In this document: piece after piece, positions 17,513 through 26,857 of the stretch
Position numbering within the stretch: the first letter of the stretch is position 1
Layout of the letters: each line of letters begins with the position of its first letter
Assembly (NCBI RefSeq): GCF_003387355.1
Contig: NZ_QUNH01000002.1
Span: forward strand, 723,606-787,605
Length of the DNA: 64,000 nt
Direction: 5' to 3'
DNA from: Winogradskyella sediminis
GTDB lineage: Bacteria; Bacteroidota; Bacteroidia; Flavobacteriales; Flavobacteriaceae
Translations under genes and position numbers: made by a program
The notes under the pieces: model-generated
The model's input: the letters and a program-made list of their open reading frames with translations, nothing else
The model's database searches: none
Told to the model about the DNA's origin: nothing

Positions 17513-18717
17513 TGATTATGGGATTTAAATTGTTCTATTAAGGTATTTAGCCTTTCTAATTCGGTATAACTGATTTCATTTTTTTCATTTAAATTTTTAA
17601 TGTATTTAAATAAAATGCGTGTGTCTTCTTCTGTATTACTGCTTCTCGCTGCTAAATGCCTTATAAAATTATCGTTTAGCTCTGATGTAGAAAGGTGTAA
17701 TGTATTTCTAATATACTCTAAAAAATGCTGTATTTTATGTTGTGAAATATCCTTGTGTTTTCCACTTTCATAATACATATTGGCAATGGTTCTGGTAAAA
17801 TCTACAGTCTGATTTTTTAAAGGATTTATAATCGGAATGGCACGTTGTTTTCGTTTGCCTTCAAAAATAATATAAATTAAAGCTGCTATTAACATTAAGT
17901 AATAGGCCCATTTTAAAGATGTGGTATTTAAAAACAGATACATTGGCGACGTATAAAATGTCTTTCCTGTTTTGTAATAGTTGTCTATATAAACCGGATT
18001 GGAAACGTCGATATAAGAGAGTAGTCCGGCTGTATAATTCTGATTTGGAGATTGTAATATGAAGTAGTTGGTAAACGCCTGAGGGAATGTACTCAGAATA
18101 ATTTCACCGTCTCCAAAAGGTTGTTTAATGGTACTGATTAGGCTGTCTTGCATTGGTTGGTTGTTTCCTCTGTAAGTGTCAATTAAGCCTACAATAGATG
18201 TTTCTAAGGTATCAATATCATTAAAATGAAAGAATTTTGAAGCGCGATCGAACGTATAAGATTCTGAGGGGTTTAATTCCGGATTTACCAGTTTGAATTG
18301 ATATTCGTTATTAAAATTATCAAAGGTATTAACAGACAATACACTAAGGTTTAGCGTGTCTAGTAACTTTTTTTCAAAATTTGTAGCTGCAACGATAATA
18401 GTGTTCCCTTTAGATACCCAATTTAATAAACTATTGAGTTCTTCTTTTCCGAAATTAATACTTTCATTATTAAAAAGGTACGTACCGTTGATTGTATGGT
18501 TTTTTAAGTATTCAAAGGGTGGACGATTAACACTAACTACCGTATCTGCAACCCTTTTTAACTGGTCGTTAAACACATAAGTGCCAAAAGGAATTTTATG
18601 ATGCGTTGCATACGAAGGAAACCAATTAATAGCTTTTGGTTTATTCATTTCTAGAACAACAATAGCTATAATAGTTAAGACTACAAGTATAATGTATATT
18701 TTACCTTTTTTACTCAA
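17491..18717 (-). CDS. DUF4350 domain-containing membrane protein
   Basis: A 408-residue protein with an N-terminal membrane anchor (about residues 5-23), a large extracytoplasmic domain with the DUF4350 fold (FGTYVFNDQLKRVAD, then SLLNWVSKGNTIIVAA), and a second membrane segment near residue 270 (LKWAYYLMLIAALIYIIF) followed by a charged cytosolic tail. The start codon is TTG at 18717, overlapping the stop of the DUF4129 gene as TTGA. The nearest in-frame ATG (residue 24) would remove half of the membrane anchor, so TTG is likely real. Confidence 0.78.
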   Translation of the reverse strand: MSKKGKIYIILVVLTIIAIVVLEMNKPKAINWFPSYATHHKIPFGTYVFNDQLKRVADTVVSVNRPPFEYLKNHTINGTYLFNNESINFGKEELNSLLNWVSKGNTIIVAATNFEKKLLDTLNLSVLSVNTFDNFNNEYQFKLVNPELNPSESYTFDRASKFFHFNDIDTLETSIVGLIDTYRGNNQPMQDSLISTIKQPFGDGEIILSTFPQAFTNYFILQSPNQNYTAGLLSYIDVSNPVYIDNYYKTGKTFYTSPMYLFLNTTSLKWAYYLMLIAALIYIIFEGKRKQRAIPIINPLKNQTVDFTRTIANMYYESGKHKDISQHKIQHFLEYIRNTLHLSTSELNDNFIRHLAARSSNTEEDTRILFKYIKNLNEKNEISYTELERLNTLIEQFKSHNQWKKTKT

Positions 18718-19448
18718 CGTTTTATTAGGGTGTTATTTAAATGTTCAAAAGGAAGCTTTAAGGCTTCAAATTTAACCGCATCAATAGTAAACTCTCCATA
18801 CCACACATAATCGTAAATTTTAGTGATATTTTTAAAATCGGCTTTTAAATGCGCTTTGCTAATTTCTTTAATATAATCTTCATTAGTTTTTTGTGGTTGC
18901 CAAGAAATGCGGTCGGTTTCTGTTAAATATTTTAGAGATAATAAGTAATAATAGCGAATGGCTAATCTGTAATTTTGCTGTTGAATAGCATTATGGATTA
19001 ATGCCGGAATATCTTCATTTTTGATAATCTGTTCTTCCTCAGAAAATAAAATGGAACCTTGTTCTTTTGCTTTTGAAATGAGGTTGTTAGAATTTACTTT
19101 TAAGAAAAACTTTATTAATAAGAATAGTAAGACGGCTAGAAGAACATAGGGTAGAATTTTAAAAACTACAAACAAAAATCCCGAAGCAGTGCCAACACCA
19201 AAAATCGCTTCCCAAAATTTACGCAAAAGATTTTGTAACCATTTGTAAATTTTCTCTAAAATGTTTTCTTCGGGTTCAACTTCTAAGTAATTAAAATTGT
19301 CATCGGTTTTATAGGGTTCTAAATCGTCTTCAGTAATTTCTTGTTTACTTATCGGAGCATCATCATAATGTACCGATTGCGCATTGTATTGCGCAAAAGT
19401 AAATTGCCCAAAACAGAAACACAGAAGTAGTAACCGATATACTAACAT
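18714..19448 (-). CDS. DUF4129 domain-containing membrane protein
   Basis: A 244-residue protein with a signal or anchor sequence (about residues 1-19), an acidic extracytoplasmic part, one membrane segment near residues 85-117, and a cytosolic C-terminal DUF4129 domain (NYRLAIRYYYLLSLKYL..QKTNEDYIKEIS..YDYVWYGEF). It lies in the MoxR operon with a four-base overlap to the next gene and no gap to the gene before. DUF4129 proteins regularly accompany MoxR and transglutaminase or DUF58 genes. Confidence 0.82.
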   Translation of the reverse strand: MLVYRLLLLCFCFGQFTFAQYNAQSVHYDDAPISKQEITEDDLEPYKTDDNFNYLEVEPEENILEKIYKWLQNLLRKFWEAIFGVGTASGFLFVVFKILPYVLLAVLLFLLIKFFLKVNSNNLISKAKEQGSILFSEEEQIIKNEDIPALIHNAIQQQNYRLAIRYYYLLSLKYLTETDRISWQPQKTNEDYIKEISKAHLKADFKNITKIYDYVWYGEFTIDAVKFEALKLPFEHLNNTLIKR

Positions 19449-20336
19449 TTAGTCGTCTGATTTTCCAATTTCACTTATACGATCATACGTGCCTGTAAAG
19501 TTTACTTTTTCGTGTAAATGAAAGTAAATTACAGCACCAGCAACCATTAAAATTATATTTAATAAGAATTGAAAAAAGGTATTAAATACATTTAGCACAA
19601 TGACTACAGGATCTGCCGAAAAGCTATTAATGTTAGCCGGATCTATTTCGCCAGAAAAAACACCAGTGCTCAGTAACGCATAAATAATAGACGGAATTGA
19701 AAATACTAAACTAAGAATATAATAGATGACTCCTAAAATTAGAAAAACACCAAAGGCGGTCCAGAAATCTGCATTTGCTAATGTAAAACTTTGGCTAAAA
19801 GCGTCTGATGTAGATCGTTTAGGTTCAAAAACATAGATGCTAAATACAATTGCCATTGGTATCATAGCATAAAATACAGGTAGAACACAAAGCATCGTTG
19901 CTATGACTAGGGTAACCCCTTTTAAAAAGCTTAAGCCAAAAAAGGACCAAAACGATTTATAGACATTACTTTTTATTTCAGTTTCGTTGATATTACCTTT
20001 ATAATCTACATAAGATTTAATGTAGAAGAGTGTAGTAGAAGCGGTAAGAATATACGCAGCAATAGCAGATACAAAATAAGTAATAACTGCCACAATTGTA
20101 AGAATTACGCTTGTAGTATTTACATTAGGATCATTAACATTAGTGAAATTAAAAAGGTCACCAACAACATAATTGTAAGCAGCTAGCGAAAGCATAAAGA
20201 TGATTATTGCAGGACCCGCGATATTAAAAATAGCTTTAATAAATGGTTTAAACTCATTTCTGATAAAGCCAAAAGTGTCGCTTAGAATACTGCTAAAGTC
20301 GCGTTGTTTTCTAAATTCTATATAAGATCTGTTCAT
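19449..20336 (-). CDS. Polytopic membrane protein of the MoxR operon
   Basis: A 295-residue integral membrane protein with about six membrane segments (around residues 34-55, 75-105, 130-150, 160-180, 205-235, 255-280). It resembles membrane domains found in glycerophosphodiester phosphodiesterase-like and YciC-type proteins, but I do not see a catalytic domain. It overlaps the preceding SpoIIM-type gene by four bases and abuts the DUF4129 gene, so it is part of the operon. The function is unknown. Confidence 0.7.
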   Translation of the reverse strand: MNRSYIEFRKQRDFSSILSDTFGFIRNEFKPFIKAIFNIAGPAIIIFMLSLAAYNYVVGDLFNFTNVNDPNVNTTSVILTIVAVITYFVSAIAAYILTASTTLFYIKSYVDYKGNINETEIKSNVYKSFWSFFGLSFLKGVTLVIATMLCVLPVFYAMIPMAIVFSIYVFEPKRSTSDAFSQSFTLANADFWTAFGVFLILGVIYYILSLVFSIPSIIYALLSTGVFSGEIDPANINSFSADPVVIVLNVFNTFFQFLLNIILMVAGAVIYFHLHEKVNFTGTYDRISEIGKSDD

Positions 20337-21346
20337 AGTTTGTGAGTTGGGTTTTGGGTCAGGTTTATCGTATTTTTAGAAGTGGTTGTTTGTTTTAATT
20401 TTCGGTTTAATTGTATTGGGTAAATTACGTAGTAAAATAGAATTAATGCCAAAGAACCAGAAATAATTACAATAGCGAGCCAATCTGGCATTTCGGTATG
20501 TCTGGTTACAAAACCTTCTAAAAAACCAGCAATAATGAAAAAAGGTATGGTACTCATTAAGATTTTTAAGCCATTAATGACTCCACGTTTAAAGGCTTCG
20601 AGTCGTGGTAATGTACCTGTAAACAGCATTCCATTGCCCATAACCAAACCTGCGCAACCTGCAATTATTATCACTGATATTTCAATTGTTCCATGAATCC
20701 AGATGGTACGTGCAGACTCCCAAAGTAAACCTTGATCGTAAAAAAAGTATTGAAAACTACCTAACATAATACCATTTTGCATCATAATATACAAGGTGCC
20801 CACGCCAAGTAAAATGCCATACCCAAAGGCTAAAAGTGCTACCTTAATATTATTAAGCGTAATGCCTAGAAACATGTGGAATTCACCTTGTTGTTTATAT
20901 ACAGCCATTGGGTCACCTTTTTCTATGTTTTCCATGGTCATATTTACATAGCCATCTCCAAGAAAAGATCTTACAAAATCATCTTCACTTGCAGCAGAAA
21001 AGGCTCCAACCACCACAAATAACGAAAAAGTTAAAAACGCCACAAGAAGTTCACGATGATGCTGATAAAATAGGGTAGGGAACTCCGTTTTAAAAAACGA
21101 TAGTATTCTATTTTTTGGTTCTTTTTTAGTTTTATAAATGCTTTGATGTGCCTTAGACGCTAGCTGATTTAAATAACGTTCCGTATTACTATGCGCATAA
21201 AATGTTTTGGCATAACTTAAGTGGTCGGTAACTTCTATATAGAGGTCAGAAAGTAAATCGGGATCTATTTGCGTTTTATTTGAAAGAATGTTTTCAAATT
21301 CTAACCATTTATCTTTATTTTGCTTTACAAAAGCGGCTTCGCGCAT
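20333..21346 (-). CDS. Stage II sporulation protein M (SpoIIM)-like membrane protein
   Basis: A 337-residue protein: a soluble helical N-terminal part (about 1-95), then about five membrane segments. The segment NNIKVALLAFGYGILLGVGT and the WIHGTIEISVIIIAGCAGL..G motif are the SpoIIM (DUF95) signature. The organism does not sporulate as far as the genes show, and this family commonly occurs next to MoxR/DUF58/RDD genes in non-sporulating bacteria. It is the first gene of the minus-strand operon, facing the RDD gene with 37 bases between starts. Confidence 0.82.
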   Translation of the reverse strand: MREAAFVKQNKDKWLEFENILSNKTQIDPDLLSDLYIEVTDHLSYAKTFYAHSNTERYLNQLASKAHQSIYKTKKEPKNRILSFFKTEFPTLFYQHHRELLVAFLTFSLFVVVGAFSAASEDDFVRSFLGDGYVNMTMENIEKGDPMAVYKQQGEFHMFLGITLNNIKVALLAFGYGILLGVGTLYIMMQNGIMLGSFQYFFYDQGLLWESARTIWIHGTIEISVIIIAGCAGLVMGNGMLFTGTLPRLEAFKRGVINGLKILMSTIPFFIIAGFLEGFVTRHTEMPDWLAIVIISGSLALILFYYVIYPIQLNRKLKQTTTSKNTINLTQNPTHKL

Positions 21347-21383
21347 TATTTTTCCCCGTTTAGACTTCCAAAGAAAAGAAAAT

Positions 21384-22100
21384 ATGGATGAATTTCAAAT
21401 AGAAACTGCCCAAAATGTAGGGATTAATCAAAATGTTGCTGGTATTGGTGACAGAATGCTTGCCTACTTTATTGATAGCGCTATTATTTTGTTGTATACC
21501 ATAGGTGTTATACTCCTTTTGACGACTTTAAATCTAGATATGGGAGATAGTTGGGCGATTTATCTGCTTTTATCATTACCTGCATTTTTATATTATGTTT
21601 TGCTTGAAACATTTTTGAATGGTAAAACCGTTGGCAAAGTGCTTATGAACACAAGAGTTGTGAAACTCGACGGATCTAAGCCTAGTTTTGCTAATTATTT
21701 TGTACGTTGGATTTTACGAATTGTTGATGTGGTTTTAACTTCAGGTGGTGTGGCTGCATTTACAATTTTAATTAAGGGTAATGGTCAGCGACTTGGAGAT
21801 ATTGCTGCAGGCACTACAGTGATTAGCGAAAAACAACGCGTCACAATACATGATACGTTGATAAAAGATATTCCTGCAGATTATGTTCCCACTTATAGTC
21901 AAGTAACTATGTTAACTGATAAGGACATGCAAACGGTAAAGAATTTATATGATGAGGCTGTGAAAAATGGTCATCATAATATTATTCTCAATTTGCACCA
22001 TCGTCTTATAAAAATCATGGCTATAGAGACACAAGAGCAACCAGTTAATTTTGTGGCTACTGTTATAAAAGATTATAATTATTATACACAAAACATGTAA
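21384..22100 (+). CDS. RDD family membrane protein
   Basis: A 238-residue protein. The RDD signature is at the first membrane segment (GIGDRMLAYFIDSAIILLYT, with Arg and Asp), followed by two more membrane segments and the GKTVGKVLMNTRVVKLDG..FVRWILRIVD segment. A soluble C-terminal part of about 80 residues follows. A TTG 32 codons upstream is in frame, but it lies inside the divergent gene and the ATG at 21384 gives the family-like start. RDD genes regularly sit next to SpoIIM and MoxR genes, so this is likely functionally tied to the divergent operon. Confidence 0.85.
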   Translation: MDEFQIETAQNVGINQNVAGIGDRMLAYFIDSAIILLYTIGVILLLTTLNLDMGDSWAIYLLLSLPAFLYYVLLETFLNGKTVGKVLMNTRVVKLDGSKPSFANYFVRWILRIVDVVLTSGGVAAFTILIKGNGQRLGDIAAGTTVISEKQRVTIHDTLIKDIPADYVPTYSQVTMLTDKDMQTVKNLYDEAVKNGHHNIILNLHHRLIKIMAIETQEQPVNFVATVIKDYNYYTQNM

Positions 22101-22279
22101 GGAGAGCTTCAAGGCATATACCAAAAAATTAAAGTATTAAGGAACGCTCTTATATGCTATAAATGCCAATGTAAATCATTTATATAATGCAAATTGTAGT
22201 CTTATAATAAATTTACATTAAAGTTGAAACGAGATGCCTACCTTCGCACTAATGACATTAATGTAAATAGACGTACCCT

Positions 22280-22909
22280 ATGTTTTTTCAATTTATAGAT
22301 ATTTTGGGAACTGTAGCCTTTGCTATTTCGGGAGCTTTAGTTGCCATGAATAAGCGAATGGATCCTTTTGGAGTATTAATTATTGCCTTTGTAACGGCTG
22401 TTGGTGGAGGCACATTAAGGGATGTTATGATTGGTATAGAACCTGTGTCTTGGATGAAAAACATGACTTTTGTTTACGTTATTATGGCTTCTGCCTTGTT
22501 TGCAGTTCTTTTTAGGAAACGCATTAATTATTTAAGAAAATCCCTCTTTTTATTCGATACCATCGGGATTGCCCTTTATACAGTTGTGGGTATAGAAACC
22601 GGCCTTATAGCAGGTTTACATCCTTTAATTTGCATTGCTATGGGAACAATGACAGCGTGTTTTGGAGGGGTCTTAAGAGATATTTTATGTAATGAAATTC
22701 CTGTTATATTTAGGAAGGAAATTTATGCTACTGCGTGTATTTTTGGTGGACTCACATACTTTTTGTTATTGCAGTTTTTTGAAGACAGACACATTTTATT
22801 TGTAATCGTTGGTGTAGTCGTCATTAGCATTCGGTTAATCGCTGTACGATATAAAATAAGCTTGCCAAGTCTGTATGGTGAAGAGGATAAAAAGATAAAA
22901 CAAGACTAG
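22280..22909 (+). CDS. Trimeric intracellular cation (TRIC) channel-like protein (UPF0126)
   Basis: A 209-residue membrane protein with seven membrane segments built of two inverted three-helix repeats. Each repeat carries the glycine-rich RD motif: GGGTLRDVMIG near residue 45 and FGGVLRDILCNEIP near residue 133. The motif pair is the signature of the UPF0126/TRIC family, which forms trimeric potassium-permeable channels. The gene stands alone after the RDD gene with a 180-base gap. Confidence 0.88.
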   Translation: MFFQFIDILGTVAFAISGALVAMNKRMDPFGVLIIAFVTAVGGGTLRDVMIGIEPVSWMKNMTFVYVIMASALFAVLFRKRINYLRKSLFLFDTIGIALYTVVGIETGLIAGLHPLICIAMGTMTACFGGVLRDILCNEIPVIFRKEIYATACIFGGLTYFLLLQFFEDRHILFVIVGVVVISIRLIAVRYKISLPSLYGEEDKKIKQD

Positions 22910-23056
22910 CTATCTCAATTACTACAAGTGTTTTTTAAATTTAGCATATTGATTATGAGTTAAATGTCTTTTTAAATTTTTAAAACGAACTCTAACTTTA
23001 CATCAAAATATTTGCATACTATTAACCTTATTTTTTATAGCACTTAGTAAATGACC

Positions 23057-23491
23057 TTACACGCTATCGTATAATTTAATTTTGTCGTCATTTACAATTT
23101 TTCGGACGGTAGACCAAAAGCTAAGCAATGAGGTGGTTGAGCTATTAGAAAGCTCAGTCAACAGAAATAAGTTGTTTACAAACTCAACTAAATTACTTTT
23201 GTTAGGTTGGTGGTAGGCCATATTCCATTCAGGGAAACATCTATTATCAACTTGATTTTCCCATAATAAAGTTACAGTGTGATGGCGCTGATCTTCCTGT
23301 ATTTTTTTATACACAAAAAGCACATCTTTTTTTTCTCCTTCTAAAATCTGAACAAAGCGATTGTTATGGAATATAAGACAACCTGTAATGTTTTTCTCTA
23401 AGTTTACAGCATTAGCCGTTTCAAGAATATTCTCTAAATCCGAAATGCCTAATGAAGGTTGTGATATGCTATGGTAATTTAGTTGGTACAT
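23057..23491 (-). CDS. Stand-alone BLUF domain blue-light sensor
   Basis: A 144-residue flavin-binding BLUF protein. The photocycle residues are all present with the spacing of AppA: Y6, N30 and Q48, plus W89 and M91 near the C-terminal strand. The N-terminal part matches the fold (LNYHSIS, NITGCLIFHNNRFVQILEG, QEDQRHHTV). After residue 95 only about 50 residues remain, probably two capping helices, so there is no fused output enzyme. It should sense blue light through FAD and act by protein contact. No partner gene is adjacent; the next gene is the DUF6090-type gene on the same strand upstream. Confidence 0.9.
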   Translation of the reverse strand: MYQLNYHSISQPSLGISDLENILETANAVNLEKNITGCLIFHNNRFVQILEGEKKDVLFVYKKIQEDQRHHTVTLLWENQVDNRCFPEWNMAYHQPNKSNLVEFVNNLFLLTELSNSSTTSLLSFWSTVRKIVNDDKIKLYDSV

Positions 23492-23915
23492 ATGTTTTGT
23501 ATGGTATGCTTCAATAGAAGCTTAGCGTTACTCAGCGCTATTATTTTTAGATTTGGAACGAATTGTTTTTATATGTAATTCGCTGACGTGAATATATATT
23601 AAAAACCAATGCAAAATATAAAATTAGCCGAAACTTAAGTAAAAAATGACAATATCCATTTTTGGTGTCAATTTCTTCATTTCTATTTTGATTTTGATCA
23701 ATGATTAACGGTTAGGCGTTAGTACGTTAATCGGAAATATTATTTCTACATTCCATGTTTCCGTAACTAATGTAGCAAATAAAATCTGAATAGAACATTA
23801 AGATTCATAGTGTTATAATGAATTGAGATCTTAAACGCTAAATATAAATCTGTTTTGCGATGAACTATTTTTAAGATTGATATGCAATAGTTTAATATAT
23901 AGGAATAGAGTTCAT
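23492..23915. other. Intergenic region, no gene seen
   Basis: About 420 bases of AT-rich DNA between the BLUF gene and the DUF6090-TPR gene. No coding frame above 20 codons seemed real. It holds the promoter region of the BLUF gene (minus strand); a short AGCG/CGCT inverted repeat is found near 23523-23538, of doubtful meaning. Confidence 0.45.
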
Positions 23916-24680
23916 CTACAGTTTTTTAGGCTCTACTTTCAATTCGGAAAGAACTTTAACAGCATTTGCATTTTCAGGATTTAACTCTAATGATTTTTTA
24001 TAGAACGTAATACCTTTTTCAATATCTCCCATTCGCAATAGGCACTCAGCATAACTGTCATATGTATTCCAAGACTCTGAATACATCTCTATATTCAGTT
24101 TAAAAACCTTTAAAGCATCGTCTTTTTGCTTCAAAGTATTTAAATAATAATAGCCCAATACGTTTATATACCTTTCTGAAATATTATACTCAGGATCCTT
24201 TCTATCTTGAGCTTTTATAACAGCAATAATTTCATCAACTGTTTTACCTTGAGAGATTAATAAATTAAAAGTTTTATATTCATTAAAAACCCTTTCAATA
24301 TCCTTGTAAGGGGTGCCCATTTCTTCATTTATAATATTAAATAGACTATTGACGTTTTCTAGAATAGAATTTAGCTGCCTTAGCGTTTCTCGCTCCCCTA
24401 GATCTTTTGCAAAATAGGATGATATCACTATTAAAGCAATATCAGAATAATGATTTTCTAAATTTAAATCTTTAAAAAGTTGATTAGGCACTTTTGAAGC
24501 ACCTCTTAGAGGTAAAAGATTTGGATTATAGCCTAATGCGGTTGCTTTACTTAATTCTTTCAGAAAGTTGTCGTAGTTATCACTACGTGCTTTATAGGCA
24601 ATGTCTTGAGAGTTTTTTAATTCTATAAGTTTATTCCTTATCTCGGTAGGTATCAGTTTAATATCGCCTGTGGATTGCAA
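23916..24680 (-). CDS. C-terminal part of a frameshifted DUF6090-TPR protein
   Basis: These 254 residues have no normal start codon (first possible start is TTG). The same frame stays open upstream to about 24731 and reads YVRFNANTIETLQSTGDI, which is the middle of a DUF6090 protein. It therefore continues the gene whose N-terminal part ends at 24707; one base inserted or lost near 24715-24726 separates them. The C-terminal 100 residues contain tetratricopeptide-like repeats (ISERYINVLGYYYLNTLKQ, then TYDSYAECLLRMGDIEKGITF, SLELNPEN). Either a pseudogene, a sequencing error, or less likely programmed frameshifting. Confidence 0.7.
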   Translation of the reverse strand: MQSTGDIKLIPTEIRNKLIELKNSQDIAYKARSDNYDNFLKELSKATALGYNPNLLPLRGASKVPNQLFKDLNLENHYSDIALIVISSYFAKDLGERETLRQLNSILENVNSLFNIINEEMGTPYKDIERVFNEYKTFNLLISQGKTVDEIIAVIKAQDRKDPEYNISERYINVLGYYYLNTLKQKDDALKVFKLNIEMYSESWNTYDSYAECLLRMGDIEKGITFYKKSLELNPENANAVKVLSELKVEPKKL

Positions 24681-24706
24681 AGTCTCTATCGTATTGGCGT
24701 TAAACC

Positions 24707-25057
24707 TTACATAGGCAGTAGTGTGTTTAATTTAAAAGAATTGATTATGATGGCTTCGGGACTCTCAAAGCTTGGCAAATTTTCAACAAATTCTTTGTGA
24801 AGCGCAATATTAGACTGAAATACATATGAATCTTCATTAATTAGGTTGTAGTCCTTAGCTAAATCTTTTAATATCTGGTTATAATAATTTTTTAAGATAT
24901 TATCACTTTTCCTGTTTTCATTCCAATTATTAATTTGCAATGCAATTAAAATTCCAATAACAACCAATACAATTTCGCCAATGGCATATTTAAAATATTT
25001 TCTGGTTTTGCCTTCCGAAAGTAAATTGCGTCTAATTTTTCTGAAAAATTTTATCAT
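24707..25057 (-). CDS. DUF6090 family protein, N-terminal fragment (frameshifted)
   Basis: A 116-residue frame with the typical DUF6090 start: a basic segment (MIKFFRKIRRNLLSEGK), one membrane segment (IGEIVLVVIGILIALQINNWN), then a charged helix (NENRKSDNILKNYY). It stops early at TAA, while the rest of the family sequence continues at once in another frame as the 23916-24680 ORF. Joined, the two would give a protein of about 380 residues: cytosolic N-terminus, one membrane segment, DUF6090 domain and C-terminal TPRs. I judge it one broken gene. Confidence 0.75.
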   Translation of the reverse strand: MIKFFRKIRRNLLSEGKTRKYFKYAIGEIVLVVIGILIALQINNWNENRKSDNILKNYYNQILKDLAKDYNLINEDSYVFQSNIALHKEFVENLPSFESPEAIIINSFKLNTLLPM

Positions 25058-25414
25058 TGGTTAGCGGTTTTTAATAAAACAAACTGTGATAAATTGCTAT
25101 TGTTTTTTTATTCGTTTTCTAGTCTATTTTTGATTGCATTTTTTGTATTACGTTGCTATAAATGTAATAAAACCATCTTTTGTTTTTAAAAAAAATACCG
25201 TTTTGTATTTTTTAATTTTTCAATTTTATTTTATAAATCATTAACCTTAAATTTCCATATTATTTTTTGGCATTTATAAAATAGACTTAAACGTAAGTAA
25301 GTGCACTGAGTATGGGACTAGATTTGAAGACAAGTATAAACTCTTAATGGTTTATAAAAAGAAAGCCATTCTACACTATTGTAAAATGGCTTTCAGATTT
25401 GAGACAGGCTTCAA
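25058..25414. other. Intergenic region with the efflux operon terminator
   Basis: Very AT-rich, about 360 bases between the DUF6090 gene and the end of the efflux operon. The only element seen is the hairpin at 25355-25395. No gene. Confidence 0.5.
25355..25395 (-). terminator. Terminator of the RND efflux operon
   Basis: On the minus strand GAAAGCCATT pairs with AATGGCTTTC across a 13-base loop, then TTTTT. It follows the TolC-like gene. Confidence 0.85.
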
Positions 25415-26857
25415 TTAATTCCATCCGCCACCTAAGGCTTGATATATTTTTACATTTGCCAAATATTGGTCTCTCTTGGTTTCAATAATTTCAAGTTTAG
25501 AATCTAATGTTTCCCTTTGTGTCATTAAAACTTCAGTATATTCTGCTCTGGCAGATTTAAAAAGTTGGATTGAGAGGTCTATAGCTTCAGTCATTGCAGC
25601 AACTTGTTTGGTCTTGAGATTGTAATTTGCTTTTAAATTTTTGATATCAGACAGCGTATTGGCGACTTCAATATAACCGTTTAAAATAGCTTTTTCGTAT
25701 TCAAATACGGCTTGTAATTGTCTGCTGTTGGCATTGCTATATGCTGCTTTAATGGCATTTCTGTTAATTAACGGACTAACGACATCACCTACTAAAGAAT
25801 ACAAGAGTGATTCAGGTGTACTGGTTAAATATTTCGAATTAAACGCTTGCAAACCAATACTGGCTTTAATACCTATTGAAGGGTAAAAGTTCGCTTTGGC
25901 CATTTTGACATTCAATTTTAAAGCTTCTAATTCATATTCTGCTTGTTTAATATCTGGTCTGTTGGCTAAAAGCTGAGCGGGCAATCCGGCTTCAATATCA
26001 TCTATTGGACGCGCAATAAAATCTGAAGCATCTCTATCAATAGTTTGTGGATACCGACCCAATAAGAAATTAATCTTGTTTTCGATTTCTACAATCTGTT
26101 GTTGAATTTCAAATTTATTACTTTGATTTTTAAGGACTTCTGCTTCAAAACGTTTAACGGCTAACTGTGTGGCTCTCGCGGCTTGCTTTTGAAGTTTAAC
26201 CATGTCTAAAGCATTGTTTTGAAGCTCTAAATTTTGCTCTATAATCTGTAATTGATTGTCTAGAGCTAAGAGTTCGTAGTAGGAATTAGCGATTTCTGAA
26301 ACTAGTTGGGTCACCATAAAATTCTTACCTTCTATAGTGCTTAAGTATTCTAAAACTGCAGCTTTTTTACCGTTACGTAGCTTTTTCCAGACATCGAGTT
26401 CCCAAGACACGTTTAACCCAACTGAAAAATCAGTTAAAGGTTCTGGGAATTCTTCTCCTTCTCGGATGTCTAATTGTTGTTCTACAGCTCCATTTCGGGT
26501 GTATTCGCCTACTTTTTCTACTTCTGCTCCTGCGTACACATTGACAAAAGGTAAATATTCTCCTTTTCTTACTTTAACTTCATTATTAGCCATTGCAATA
26601 CGTTGTAACATAATATGGAGTTCCTGATTATTGGCTAATGCAGTGTCAATTAAAGCCACTAATTTGGAATCTGTAAAAAAGTCTTTCCACCGTAATGTCG
26701 CTACATTTGAAGTGTCAGAGGTGGTCTTTTGATAATGTTCTGGTACCTCTATATTAGCGTCTCTAATAGCTTTTTGTGTAGGTACACAAGAAAAGGCTAA
26801 GAGTACCACCAGCATGCCAATGAAGTACATTTTGTTATATGTTTTTTTCTTAGTCAT
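25415..26857 (-). CDS. Outer-membrane efflux lipoprotein, TolC/NodT family
   Basis: A 480-residue outer-membrane channel. A lipoprotein signal ends LLAFSCVPTQ, giving a lipidated Cys24. Two outer-membrane-factor repeats follow; the first (about 60-260) contains the long coiled-coil helices, and the second starts near LLANRPDIKQAEYELEA, a hallmark of NodT-type proteins. It is the last gene of a three-gene operon and overlaps the pump gene by eight bases. It would form the exit duct of the tripartite pump. Confidence 0.92.
   Translation of the reverse strand: MTKKKTYNKMYFIGMLVVLLAFSCVPTQKAIRDANIEVPEHYQKTTSDTSNVATLRWKDFFTDSKLVALIDTALANNQELHIMLQRIAMANNEVKVRKGEYLPFVNVYAGAEVEKVGEYTRNGAVEQQLDIREGEEFPEPLTDFSVGLNVSWELDVWKKLRNGKKAAVLEYLSTIEGKNFMVTQLVSEIANSYYELLALDNQLQIIEQNLELQNNALDMVKLQKQAARATQLAVKRFEAEVLKNQSNKFEIQQQIVEIENKINFLLGRYPQTIDRDASDFIARPIDDIEAGLPAQLLANRPDIKQAEYELEALKLNVKMAKANFYPSIGIKASIGLQAFNSKYLTSTPESLLYSLVGDVVSPLINRNAIKAAYSNANSRQLQAVFEYEKAILNGYIEVANTLSDIKNLKANYNLKTKQVAAMTEAIDLSIQLFKSARAEYTEVLMTQRETLDSKLEIIETKRDQYLANVKIYQALGGGWN

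Noticed and set aside
23642-23710. 20-codon hydrophobic frame upstream of the BLUF gene
   Set aside because: Too short, no leader or terminator, composition as expected from AT-rich DNA.
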